A stretch of DNA of 6,208 nt from Clostridia bacterium. GTDB taxonomy: Bacteria; Bacillota; Clostridia; Oscillospirales; Acutalibacteraceae. The first letter of the stretch is position 1. Each line of letters opens with the position of its first letter. The stretch spans positions 1 through 6,208 of the forward strand of contig CAAFMR010000248.1 of the NCBI GenBank assembly GCA_900764115.1, given 5' to 3'. The position numbers were made by a program, and so were the translations under genes. The notes under the pieces were generated by a model, which was not told the DNA's origin, made no database searches, and was given only the letters and a program-made list of their open reading frames with translations. Shown one piece after another: positions 1 through 6,053 of the stretch.

Positions 1-1112
1 AAGCGGGTGGAGGCGTTGACATAGACGGCGGCGCTGTCCACACCGGCGACAAAGGCGTCCGCCGCCGCGGGATCTTCCGTGACGATGGCGTCGCTGTGGC
101 CGGTGGAGTGGGCGGCGATGTGCGCCACGGCCTCGGCCACGCTGTCCACCACCCGAACTGCCAGGATGTAGTTCAGGAACTCCGTGTCGAAGTCCTTCTC
201 ACCGGCGGGCGTGCCGGGAATCATGGCGGCGGCACGGCTGTCCAGCCGCAGGGTGGCGGGATGCTCCCGCCCGGGGTCGGTGAGCCGCCGCGCCAGCCGG
301 GGGAGAAATTCCGCCGCGATATCTTTATGCACCAGGCACACCTCCGCCGCGTTGCATACCGAGGGGCGGCTCATCTTGGCATTGTCGATAATCTCCAGCG
401 CCATATCCATATTGGCAGCCTTGTCCACATAGATATGGCAAATACCGGTGCCGGTCTGGATACAGGGAACGGTGGCGTTTTCTACACACGCCCGGATCAG
501 CCCCGCCCCGCCCCGGGGGATGAGCAAATCCACCAGCCCGTCCGCCTGCATCAGCTCTGTGGCGCTCTGGCGGGAGGTATCCTCGATAAGCTGCACCAAT
601 TCCCGGGGCAGCCCCGTATCCTCCAGCGCCGCCTGCAGCGCCGCGACGATCGCCGCCGCTGTGCGGTATGCCTCCTTGCCCCCCCGCAGCACGCAGACGT
701 TGCCGCTTTTCAGGGTCAGTGCCGCCACATCGCTGGTCACATTGGGGCGGCTTTCATAGATGACGGCAATCACTCCGATGGGAACCGCCACCTTACGGAT
801 GCGCATACCGTTTTTGTGGACGGTTTCCTCCAGCGCCCGCCCCACCGGGTCGGGCAGCGTCACCACCTGGCGGATACCCGCCGCCATTCCCTCCAGCCGC
901 GCGTCGGTCAGGGTCAGTCGATCCAGCATCACCGGGGAAATGCTGCCCCGGGCGTCCTCCACATCCTGCCGGTTAGCTGCCAGGATTTCATCCTTGTGCG
1001 CCTCCAGCGCCGCCGCCATGGCGGTCAACGCCGCATTTTTCTTTTCGGTGGTCAGCGCCGACAGCTCTGCCGTCGCTGCGTGGGCTTTCTGTAAGATTGC
1101 CTGTGTGGTCAT
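1..1112 (-). CDS. proA: Glutamate-5-semialdehyde dehydrogenase (gamma-glutamyl phosphate reductase), 3' end cut by window
   Basis: This enzyme carries out the second step of proline synthesis: NADPH-dependent reduction of gamma-glutamyl phosphate to glutamate 5-semialdehyde in the cytosol. Reading the minus strand from the ATG at 1112 gives 370 uninterrupted residues (MTTQAILQKAHAATAELSAL...) running off the window edge. The family is usually about 415-420 aa, so roughly 45-50 C-terminal residues are missing. Family signatures visible are YESRPNVTSDVAALTLKSGN (about 119-138), VLRGGKEA (141-148), TGTGICHIYVDKAANMD (220-236) and RPSVCNAAE (249-257), whose Cys253 is the expected catalytic thiol of the aldehyde dehydrogenase fold. 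The start is supported by AGAGGAG about 10 nt upstream, inside the end of proB. The proB stop TGA and this ATG are separated by one base, so the two are probably translationally coupled. No frameshift or missing key residue is seen. Identification is by recalled family motifs and is very secure. Confidence 0.97.
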   Translation of the reverse strand, partial: MTTQAILQKAHAATAELSALTTEKKNAALTAMAAALEAHKDEILAANRQDVEDARGSISPVMLDRLTLTDARLEGMAAGIRQVVTLPDPVGRALEETVHKNGMRIRKVAVPIGVIAVIYESRPNVTSDVAALTLKSGNVCVLRGGKEAYRTAAAIVAALQAALEDTGLPRELVQLIEDTSRQSATELMQADGLVDLLIPRGGAGLIRACVENATVPCIQTGTGICHIYVDKAANMDMALEIIDNAKMSRPSVCNAAEVCLVHKDIAAEFLPRLARRLTDPGREHPATLRLDSRAAAMIPGTPAGEKDFDTEFLNYILAVRVVDSVAEAVAHIAAHSTGHSDAIVTEDPAAADAFVAGVDSAAVYVNASTR

Positions 1113-1113
1113 G

Positions 1114-1899
1114 TCAGTTCGTCTCCTCTGCCAGAAACCGGGTGCCCACCGGCTTCCCTGCTACAATATCATAGAGCAGATCCGGGGTTTCGCCATTGGC
1201 AATCACCATGGGAATGCCCGCCGCGGTGGCTATCCGGGCAGCGTGTAGCTTGGTGCTCATACCGCCGGTGCCCAGACTGCTGCCGGCGCCGCCGGTCATC
1301 GCCTCAATCTCCGGGGTGATAGCCTCTACCACCGGCAGCAGCTTGGCGGTGGGATCGGCATGCGGATCTCCGTCATACAAACCGTCAATATCGCTGAGCA
1401 ACACCAGCAGATCGGCACGCACCGCCACCGCCACAATAGCGGAGAGGGTGTCGTTTTCCCCGATGGTGTTCTCCACCCCTACCTCATCCGTCACAACGGT
1501 GTCGTTCTCATTGATGATGGGCAGCGCATCCAGCTCCAGCAGACGGAACAGCGTGTTGCGCATATTGCGGCTGCGTTGTTCGCTGTGGACATCCTCGCCG
1601 GTGAGCAGCACCTGCGCCACCGTATGGTTATGCTCGGCAAACAGCTTATCATAGGTGTACATCAGTTCGCATTGTCCTACCGCCGCCGCTGCCTGCTTGG
1701 TGGGCATATCGGCAGGACGACCGGGCAGATGCAGCTTGCCCACCCCCATACCGATGGCGCCGGAGGAAACCAACACCACCTGATGTCCGGCATTTTTCAG
1801 ATCGCTCATCACCGCGCACAGCCGCTCCACCCGGCGGATGTTCAGCAGCCCGGTGCGGTGCGCCAGTGTGGAGGTGCCGACTTTAATCACAATTCGCAT
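1114..1899 (-). CDS. proB: Glutamate 5-kinase, short form without PUA domain
   Basis: This enzyme phosphorylates L-glutamate with ATP to gamma-glutamyl phosphate, the committed and normally proline-inhibited step of proline synthesis. The 261-aa product is a single amino-acid-kinase domain. Visible motifs are IKVGTST (5-11, with the phosphate-binding Lys6), VSSGAIGMG (44-52), KQAAAAVGQ (68-76), INENDTV (129-135), GENDTLSA (147-154), LLSDIDGLY (167-175) and GTGGMSTKL (210-218, with Lys217). It ends at about residue 261, where E. coli ProB (367 aa) goes on into a PUA domain, so it is a naturally short form and not a truncation: the stop is followed at once by proA. I chose the ATG at 1899 over an in-frame ATG at 1932. 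The later one starts at the conserved kinase N-terminus and has AGAGGGG about 7 nt upstream, whereas the earlier one has no ribosome site. It is the first gene of a proB-proA operon with its own promoter and a structured leader. Confidence 0.96.
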   Translation of the reverse strand: MRIVIKVGTSTLAHRTGLLNIRRVERLCAVMSDLKNAGHQVVLVSSGAIGMGVGKLHLPGRPADMPTKQAAAAVGQCELMYTYDKLFAEHNHTVAQVLLTGEDVHSEQRSRNMRNTLFRLLELDALPIINENDTVVTDEVGVENTIGENDTLSAIVAVAVRADLLVLLSDIDGLYDGDPHADPTAKLLPVVEAITPEIEAMTGGAGSSLGTGGMSTKLHAARIATAAGIPMVIANGETPDLLYDIVAGKPVGTRFLAEETN

Positions 1900-1914
1900 A
1901 GGGAGACCCCTCTC
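1900..1914 (-). promoter_or_regulatory. proB ribosome-binding site in a small hairpin
   Basis: On the minus strand the bases GAGAGGGG (1914-1907) give a purine-rich Shine-Dalgarno 7 nt before the proB ATG at 1899, and this decides the start. The same bases can fold on themselves. AGGG (1911-1908) can pair with CCCT (1903-1900) across a four-base loop, or GAGA (1914-1911) with TCTC (1906-1903) leaving the GGGG in the loop. Either stem is only 4 bp, so a regulatory effect is possible but unproven. Confidence 0.6.
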
Positions 1915-1929
1915 ATTCGATAGCGTTGT

Positions 1930-2048
1930 CATCGGTTAATCCGGAGCAACCGCATTTGCGTGGGCGTCAGCCCGCCGGCGGTTGCGTGGAAAATCTCCTG
2001 AAACCGCCGCACGGCAGGTGCAGAGCCACCTTTCGCCCTTAACCGATG
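1930..2048 (-). promoter_or_regulatory. Structured 5' leader of proBA (possible cis-regulatory RNA, class unknown)
   Basis: The predicted transcript enters a folded 119-nt element about 5 nt after its start. The ends are a perfect 10-bp inverted repeat: CATCGGTTAA (2048-2039 on the minus strand) and TTAACCGATG (1939-1930). Inside are AGGTG/CACCT with a 6-nt loop (2031-2027 with 2020-2016), GGCGGTT/AACCGCC (2008-2002 with 1983-1977), GGGC/GCCC with a 4-nt loop (1973-1970 with 1965-1962) and a short CGC/GCG hairpin (1960-1951). The segment 1985-1978 can alternatively pair perfectly over 8 bp with 1953-1946, which excludes the GGCGGTT stem. No U-run follows, so intrinsic attenuation is unlikely, and the element ends 30 nt before proB, near its ribosome site. 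I see no T-box TGGNACC bulge sequence and recognise no riboswitch core. A MITE-like palindrome is the main alternative. Confidence 0.6.
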
Positions 2049-2060
2049 GTTTATTGTGTT

Positions 2061-2089
2061 AGCATAGCACACCGCACCTCAGTTTGCAA
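2061..2089 (-). promoter_or_regulatory. Sigma-A-type promoter for proBA
   Basis: On the minus strand TTGCAA (2089-2084) and TATGCT (2066-2061) are separated by exactly 17 bp and resemble the TTGACA/TATAAT consensus at 4 of 6 positions each. The predicted start point is near 2054, just before the folded leader. T-rich repeats abut the -35 box upstream. Position and spacing fit the only operon downstream, proBA. Confidence 0.72.
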
Positions 2090-2093
2090 CTAA

Positions 2094-2121
2094 AAAACCG
2101 CAGAAAACCGCAAAAACTGCA
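2094..2121 (-). repeat. Three tandem TGCRGTTTT repeats just upstream of the proB -35 box
   Basis: Read on the minus strand, TGCAGTTTT (2121-2113), TGCGGTTTT (2112-2104) and TGCGGTTTT (2102-2094) follow each other at 9- and 10-bp steps, close to one helical turn. They end 4 bp before the -35 box at 2089. T-tracts in helical phase at this place could act as an UP-element-like or curved activating sequence, or as stacked sites for a regulator. The repeat is seen directly; the function is inferred. Confidence 0.5.
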
Positions 2122-2188
2122 CATCTATCCGGTTTTGGCGTCTGTCGGAGTTTACTATGTGTGGACTGCTCGGAAAAAATACCCTTCG

Positions 2189-2226
2189 TATAAAAGCCAA
2201 TGCCGTACCCGAAACCGGGAACGGCA
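2189..2226 (-). terminator. Likely intrinsic terminator of fucI
   Basis: The minus strand downstream of the fucI stop carries TGCCGT (2226-2221), one T-T mismatch, CCCG (2219-2216), a GTTT loop, CGGG (2211-2208), the mismatch T and ACGGCA (2206-2201), then TTGGCTTTTATA. That is a 10-bp GC-rich stem with a tetraloop, starting about 35 nt after the stop. The T-run is short and interrupted, so termination may be incomplete. It separates fucI from the proBA promoter. Confidence 0.65.
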
Positions 2227-2260
2227 CGACTCCCTCCCTTTATAACAGCCGCAGACGAAA

Positions 2261-4102
2261 TTATCCGCGGATGTTTTTGTACATTGGCCCGTAAGCGGCA
2301 CAGGCACGGTAGTCCTGTCCCTCTTTGTCCATTCCGAAAGCGTTCCACGCCGCCGGACGGAAGATGTCGCCGGCGGGCACATTGTGCATGCTCACCGGGA
2401 TGCGCAGCATGGAGCAGAGGGTCAGCAGGTCGGCGCCGATGTGGCCGTAGCTGATGGCGCCGTGGTTGGCGCCCCAGTGATTCATCACGTCATAGGCGCT
2501 CTTGAAGGGGCTGCCCTCCTTGCCGTCGCAGCGGGGGGTGAACCAGGTGCAGGGCCAAGTCGGGTTGGTGCGCTCCATCAGCGCGTCGGTCACCTCGTCG
2601 GGCAGGTTCACCGTCCAGCCCTCGGCGATCTGCAGCACCGGGCCCAGACCCTTCACCAGATTCAGCCGGATCATGGTGGCGGGCATCTCGGCACGGGTCA
2701 CGAAGTGGCTGGAGAACCCGCCGCCCCGGAAGTTATCAAAGCCCGCCTCGCACCACACGGTGGCGTCGGTCATCTTTTGGATATCCTCGTCGGTCACATC
2801 CCACCACTGCTTCATAGTGGGGTTGCCCTGCTCGTCGGTGCATTCGCCGCAGGCGTCCAGACAGGCGGCGCCGGAATTCAGCAGGTGAATGATGCCGCCG
2901 TTCTCCTTGGCTTTGCCCTTGAGGTGGTAGCCGGTCACCCGTTTCGTCGCCTCCGGGCTCCAGAAGGTGCGCACATCAGCGAAGATCTGCGCCCGGTTGG
3001 TGAGCAGCCGCATAAACAGCATTCCCAGTCCGTTGAGCACATCATTCTCGGTGGCGAAGGTCATGGGCTCCTTCTTGCCGGTGAAGTCAAAGCTGGAATT
3101 GAGGATCGCCTCGGGATAGTCGCAGTTGGGCCAGTGATCCGTCCACTGGCGCTGTCCCTGGAAGCCGGCAGCCAGCGCATTGTGTCCCACGCTCTCCTCG
3201 ATGAACCCGGCGGGCAGGTTGTCGTTGCCCCGCATCAGGTCCTTGATGATGCAGTACATCTTGATGGTGAATTCCCACTGCTTTTCCTTTTCCTCGGGGG
3301 TAAAGCGGATGCGCCGCTGCTCGCCCAGGAATTCCACGCTCTCGGGGTTGTCGTCCCGGCCCTCCTTGCAGTGGGCCTTCGTCCAGGCCAGCGCCTGCTC
3401 ATACGCCTCGTGGTCGTAGATGCCCTCCTCCATACGGCGCAGGATCTCTACCTCGTCCACGCTCTCGACCCGCATACCCAGATATTCCTCCATGAACTGC
3501 TGGTCGATGATGGAGCCGCCGATGCCCATGCACATGGAGCCGATCTGTAAGTAGCTCTTGCCCCGCATGGTGGCGACGGCAATGGCTGCCCGGCCGAAAC
3601 GCAGCAGCTTCTCCCGCACATCCTCGGGGATGTCGGTCACCTCGTTCACGTCCTGCACCTCATGCCCGTAAATACCAAAAGCGGGCAGCCCCTTCTGGGC
3701 GTGGGTCGCCAAGACGCTCGCCAGATACACCGCGCCGGGGCGCTCGGTGCCGTTAAAGCCCCACACGCCCTTGATGGTCATGGGGTCCATATCCATGGTC
3801 TCGGCGCCATAGCACCAGCAGGGGGTCACCGACAGGGTGATCGCCACGTTTTCCTTCTTGAACTTTTCGGCGCATGCCGTCGTCTCCGGTACCCGGCCGA
3901 TGGTGGTATCCGCCATCACGACCTTTACCGGTGTGCCATCAAAGTAGTAGAGATTTTCCTCAAATAATTTCTTCGCTGCCTCCGCCATCGCCATGACCTG
4001 AGGCTCCAGACTTTCCCGCAGCTGCATGGGGCCGCGCCGTCCGTCCACGATGGGGCGAATGCCGATCGCCGGGTAGTCGCCGATGAGTTTTTTGTTTGCC
4101 AT
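2261..4102 (-). CDS. fucI: L-fucose isomerase
   Basis: This enzyme interconverts L-fucose and L-fuculose (related enzymes also act on D-arabinose), the first cytosolic step of fucose catabolism. It usually needs Mn2+ and forms hexamers. The 613-aa product follows the E. coli FucI sequence closely along its whole length: [12 protein letters not shown] (13-24), [15 protein letters not shown] (93-107), [15 protein letters not shown] (114-128), [10 protein letters not shown] (313-322) and [11 protein letters not shown] (486-496). The metal ligands of E. coli FucI (Glu337, Asp361, His528) correspond to Glu352 in ATEND, Asp376 in [11 protein letters not shown] and His547 in WGANHG, all intact. It is slightly longer than the 591-aa E. 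coli enzyme, partly at the N-terminus. The ATG at 4102 has AAAGGA about 10 nt upstream. It lies divergent from an AraC-family gene. No fuculokinase, aldolase or permease is in the window, so partners must be elsewhere. Confidence 0.97.
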   Translation of the reverse strand: MANKKLIGDYPAIGIRPIVDGRRGPMQLRESLEPQVMAMAEAAKKLFEENLYYFDGTPVKVVMADTTIGRVPETTACAEKFKKENVAITLSVTPCWCYGAETMDMDPMTIKGVWGFNGTERPGAVYLASVLATHAQKGLPAFGIYGHEVQDVNEVTDIPEDVREKLLRFGRAAIAVATMRGKSYLQIGSMCMGIGGSIIDQQFMEEYLGMRVESVDEVEILRRMEEGIYDHEAYEQALAWTKAHCKEGRDDNPESVEFLGEQRRIRFTPEEKEKQWEFTIKMYCIIKDLMRGNDNLPAGFIEESVGHNALAAGFQGQRQWTDHWPNCDYPEAILNSSFDFTGKKEPMTFATENDVLNGLGMLFMRLLTNRAQIFADVRTFWSPEATKRVTGYHLKGKAKENGGIIHLLNSGAACLDACGECTDEQGNPTMKQWWDVTDEDIQKMTDATVWCEAGFDNFRGGGFSSHFVTRAEMPATMIRLNLVKGLGPVLQIAEGWTVNLPDEVTDALMERTNPTWPCTWFTPRCDGKEGSPFKSAYDVMNHWGANHGAISYGHIGADLLTLCSMLRIPVSMHNVPAGDIFRPAAWNAFGMDKEGQDYRACAAYGPMYKNIRG

Positions 4103-4121
4103 AATGCATGCATCCTTTCAT

Positions 4122-4147
4122 AATTACAGAGAAATTCTGCTGTAATT
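4122..4147. promoter_or_regulatory. Perfect 8-bp dyad at the predicted fucI transcription start
   Basis: AATTACAG (4122-4129) and CTGTAATT (4140-4147) are perfect inverted copies separated by 10 bp. The predicted fucI start falls near 4143, so the dyad covers about the first 26 bases transcribed. As DNA it could be an operator. As RNA it would form a hairpin at the very 5' end of the fucI message, which could affect stability. Sequence alone does not decide between these. Confidence 0.55.
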
Positions 4148-4149
4148 TC

Positions 4150-4178
4150 ATTATAGACTTGCTTTTTGGCACAGGCAA
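4150..4178 (-). promoter_or_regulatory. fucI promoter
   Basis: On the minus strand TTGCCT (4178-4173) and a perfect TATAAT (4155-4150) are separated by exactly 17 bp. The predicted start is near 4143, about 40 nt before the fucI ATG. It overlaps the divergent araC-family promoter, so their -35 regions interleave. Confidence 0.78.
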
Positions 4179-4180
4179 GT
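4158..4180. promoter_or_regulatory. Candidate operator: ACTTGC inverted repeat across both -35 boxes
   Basis: ACTTGC (4158-4163) and GCAAGT (4175-4180) are perfect inverted arms around an 11-bp centre. Each arm contains one of the two divergent -35 boxes. Part of the symmetry follows from having two facing -35 elements, but ACTTGC is not the sigma-A consensus, so the shared bases may mark a binding site, perhaps for the adjacent AraC-family protein. A direct GGCA-N2-GGCA repeat (4168-4177) also lies in the centre. Confidence 0.42.
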
Positions 4181-4188
4181 GTTATAAT
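4159..4188 (+). promoter_or_regulatory. Promoter of the AraC-family regulator gene (extended -10)
   Basis: A perfect TATAAT (4183-4188) is preceded by TGT (4180-4182), which makes an extended -10 element. The best -35 is a weak TTGCTT (4159-4164) at an 18-bp spacing. The alternative TTGGCA (4166-4171) is closer to consensus but only 11 bp away, too near. The predicted start is near 4195, about 50 nt before the gene. Confidence 0.7.
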
Positions 4189-4244
4189 GGATAAAAAATA
4201 GGATTATTTTCACTTTTCTTTCAAGAAAGGCGGAGTCATTGTCT

Positions 4245-5108
4245 ATGAAGTATATCGACTACAAGGAATCCATCCGGCACGGCGCGTTTGATTTTCCCAT
4301 TGCCTACTATGCCGTGAATGCCCAGCACCCCCGCTACCATATGATGTTCCACTGGCACCCGGAATACGAGATCGTGCGCATACGCCGGGGGAAAATGCGG
4401 ATGAATCTGGACGGATTGCAGTTTACCGCCGAAGCGGGGGATACGGTAATCGTCAACGACGGCGTCTGCCACAGCGGCGAGCCGGAGGACTGCGAATACG
4501 AGTGTCTGGTGTTTGACCTGCATCGCTTTGTCAAGGGCACCCGCAGCGCCTCCGCCGTGGTGGAAAGCATCCTCAACCACAAGCTGGCGATCTCCAGCCG
4601 GATGCCCCGGGGGGTGGAGGATCTGGATACGCTGCTGGATGGGCTGTTCTCTGCGATGCACCTGCAGCAGCCGGGATATGAGCTGTTTGTGCAGGGGTAT
4701 CTGTGCCAGTGGCTGGGGGTCGTGGTGCGGGATCATCTCTACGGACCGCTGGAGAACACCGCCCGCCGCCGCATTAACCAGCAATCGGCGCTGCGTAACG
4801 CGCTGGCATTCATTGAGGATAACTACACCAGCAGAGTGACGCTGGATGACCTCGCCCGGGCGGCGGGGATGAACCGCAAATACTTCTGCACCCTGTTCCA
4901 CGCCATGACCGGGCGCACCCCCATCGACTATCTGAATGTCTATCGGGTGGAGATGGCGCGGGGACGGCTGCTGTACAGCGACGAATCCGTGACCCAGGTG
5001 GCACTGGCGTGCGGCTATAACGACGTCAGCTATTTCACCAAGATGTTCCACCGCTACACCGGCATCACCCCGCTGAATTATCGCCGGGACGCGCAAAAAC
5101 AGGCATAA
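4245..5108 (+). CDS. AraC-family transcriptional regulator with N-terminal cupin sensor
   Basis: This is a DNA-binding regulator of 287 aa, a normal size for the sugar-responsive AraC/XylS group. The N-terminal half looks like a cupin ligand-binding domain (about residues 20-95), with the typical HWHPEYEI segment (36-43) and AGDTVIVNDGVCHSG (64-78). The C-terminal 100 residues hold two helix-turn-helix units: VTLDDLARAAGMNRKYFCTLF (198-218, first) and ESVTQVALACGYNDVSYFTKMF (247-268, second), followed by the family signature TGITPLNYRR (272-281). The start is ambiguous. I take ATG 4245, with GGAG 9 nt upstream. An in-frame TTG at 4239 would add two residues and has AAAGG 8 nt upstream. The gene is divergent from fucI with overlapping promoters, so control of fucI, and perhaps of itself, is likely but inferred. 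The ligand is unknown; fucose or a fucose-pathway sugar is the obvious guess. Confidence 0.93.
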   Translation: MKYIDYKESIRHGAFDFPIAYYAVNAQHPRYHMMFHWHPEYEIVRIRRGKMRMNLDGLQFTAEAGDTVIVNDGVCHSGEPEDCEYECLVFDLHRFVKGTRSASAVVESILNHKLAISSRMPRGVEDLDTLLDGLFSAMHLQQPGYELFVQGYLCQWLGVVVRDHLYGPLENTARRRINQQSALRNALAFIEDNYTSRVTLDDLARAAGMNRKYFCTLFHAMTGRTPIDYLNVYRVEMARGRLLYSDESVTQVALACGYNDVSYFTKMFHRYTGITPLNYRRDAQKQA

Positions 5109-5116
5109 TCCGTTTG

Positions 5117-5160
5117 TCCCCCTCCATACCATATGGTATATCCTATGGTACGGAGGGGGA
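5117..5160 (+). promoter_or_regulatory. Long hairpin containing the pdaA Shine-Dalgarno (also possible terminator)
   Basis: TCCCCCTCC (5117-5125) pairs with GGAGGGGGA (5152-5160). After one A-C mismatch, TACCATA (5127-5133) pairs with TATGGTA (5144-5150) around a 10-nt loop. This is a 16-bp stem with one mismatch, beginning 8 nt after the regulator's stop. The 3' arm is the pdaA ribosome site, GGAGGGGG, six bases before the ATG at 5166. Transcripts entering from upstream would therefore have that site paired. ATTTGT follows instead of a clean U-run, so it is a poor intrinsic terminator. Confidence 0.72.
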
Positions 5161-5165
5161 TTTGT

Positions 5166-5975
5166 ATGTATTGGATCGTGCGGCGCAAGCAAGCAGCACT
5201 GGCATTGGCGGCAGCGGTGGCGGTGCTGGGCGGCGCCATCGGCGTCAGCGCCTACGGGCAGCAGCGGGCAGCCACCGCCGCCGCTGCGGCGGGAAACTGG
5301 GGGCTGGGATTCCATGAGGCGGGGCAGCCGCCCACCGGCAACGCCTCTCCTCAGGCGCTCAAGACGCATAATGCGTACTTTTTGGGGGATACCAGTCAAA
5401 AGACCATCTATCTCACCTTTGACTGCGGCTATGAAAACGGCAACACCGCCCCAATCCTGGATGCGCTGAAAAAGCATAACGCGCCGGGAACATTTTTCGT
5501 GGTGGGGCATTTTCTGGAAACGGCGCCGGAGCTGGTGCAGCGGATGGTGGCGGAGGGGCATACCGTGGGGAACCACACCTGGCACCACCCGGATATGTCC
5601 GCCATCGCCGACCGCGCCTCCTTTGAAAAAGAGCTGCACGCGGTGGAGGAAAAATATCAGCAGCTCACCGGGCAGACGATGCCCAAGTATTATCGCCCGC
5701 CCCAGGGCAAATACAGCGAAAAAAATCTGGAAATGGCATGCGATATGGGTTATCACACCTTTTTCTGGAGTCTCGCCTATGTGGACTGGTACGCCGACCG
5801 GCAGCCCACGGCGCAGCAGGCGTTCGATAAGCTGCTGCCCCGCATCCATCCCGGCGCTATCGTGCTGCTGCACAGCACCTCCTCCACCAACGCCGCTATT
5901 CTGGATGAGCTGTTGAGCAAATGGGAGGAAATGGGGTATACCTTCGGGAAAATTTCCGATCTGTGCACCGCATAA
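5166..5975 (+). CDS. pdaA: PdaA-like polysaccharide deacetylase (delta-lactam-biosynthetic de-N-acetylase)
   Basis: This protein probably removes the acetyl group from N-acetylmuramic acid during formation of muramic delta-lactam in spore cortex peptidoglycan, acting outside the membrane. The 269-aa product has a positively charged start (MYWIVRRK), one hydrophobic segment (about 9-30) serving as signal peptide or anchor, then NWGLGFHEAGQPPTGNAS (44-61) and a NodB deacetylase domain. Catalytic motifs seen are TFDCGYENG (84-92, with Asp86), HTWHHPD (137-143, with His137 and His141), RPPQGKYS (177-184), VDWY (206-209) and LLHS (234-237). GYENG after the first Asp marks the PdaA subgroup. The canonical second Asp of TFDD is Cys87; B. 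subtilis PdaA also lacks it, having Asn. I chose the ATG at 5166 because of GGAGGGGG just upstream. In-frame ATGs at 5133 and 5145 lack ribosome sites and lie inside the hairpin. Cortex function is inferred from family. Confidence 0.9.
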   Translation: MYWIVRRKQAALALAAAVAVLGGAIGVSAYGQQRAATAAAAAGNWGLGFHEAGQPPTGNASPQALKTHNAYFLGDTSQKTIYLTFDCGYENGNTAPILDALKKHNAPGTFFVVGHFLETAPELVQRMVAEGHTVGNHTWHHPDMSAIADRASFEKELHAVEEKYQQLTGQTMPKYYRPPQGKYSEKNLEMACDMGYHTFFWSLAYVDWYADRQPTAQQAFDKLLPRIHPGAIVLLHSTSSTNAAILDELLSKWEEMGYTFGKISDLCTA

Positions 5976-5996
5976 GGGGCAGGAACGGCGGACATA

Positions 5997-6037
5997 CTGA
6001 CTATGGCTGCGGAGCTCATCCGCCGCCAATCCGTCAG
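5997..6037 (+). promoter_or_regulatory. Hairpin directly before the DUF1540 ribosome site
   Basis: CTGAC (5997-6001) pairs with GTCAG (6033-6037), TGGC (6004-6007) with GCCA (6025-6028), and GCGGA (6009-6013) with TCCGC (6019-6023) around a GCTCA loop, separated by small internal loops. This is 14 bp of stem in all. It begins 21 nt after the pdaA stop and ends at the base before the AAAGGAG site. There is no U-run, so it is not a standard terminator. It may protect or insulate the downstream message. Confidence 0.5.
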
Positions 6038-6053
6038 AAAGGAGACCGTTCAC

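Noticed and set aside
96..1094. A 332-codon open frame on the plus strand opposite proA
   Set aside because: It is antisense to a clear proA frame, and its composition (Arg, His, Gly, Gln) has no domain signature.
1900..1932. An 11-residue N-terminal extension of ProB from the ATG at 1932
   Set aside because: There is no ribosome site before it, the residues are not part of the kinase domain, and its first codon lies in the closing stem of the leader. The ATG at 1899 has a good Shine-Dalgarno.
1930..2048. T-box or cyclic-di-GMP riboswitch upstream of proB
   Set aside because: The T-box TGGNACC bulge sequence and a specifier-stem architecture are absent. A loose resemblance of the 3' end (ACGCAAA, TTAACCGATG) to GEMM-I elements is not backed by the conserved core, so no class is assigned.
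2079..2348. Small open frame of 89 codons on the minus strand between fucI and proB
   Set aside because: It starts inside fucI in another frame, crosses the terminator hairpin and ends in the proB promoter region. No ribosome site or domain pattern was seen.
2384..3550. A 388-codon open frame on the plus strand inside fucI
   Set aside because: It is the antisense shadow of the conserved fucI reading frame, with low-complexity composition and no recognisable motif.
4104..4113. ATGCATGCAT palindrome just before the fucI start
   Set aside because: It is a short simple alternation between ribosome site and start codon, likely incidental.
3925..4178. Small minus-strand frames at the fucI 5' end, starting at ATGs in its leader
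   Set aside because: They overlap fucI out of frame, and their translations show only shadow composition. An upstream-ORF role cannot be supported.
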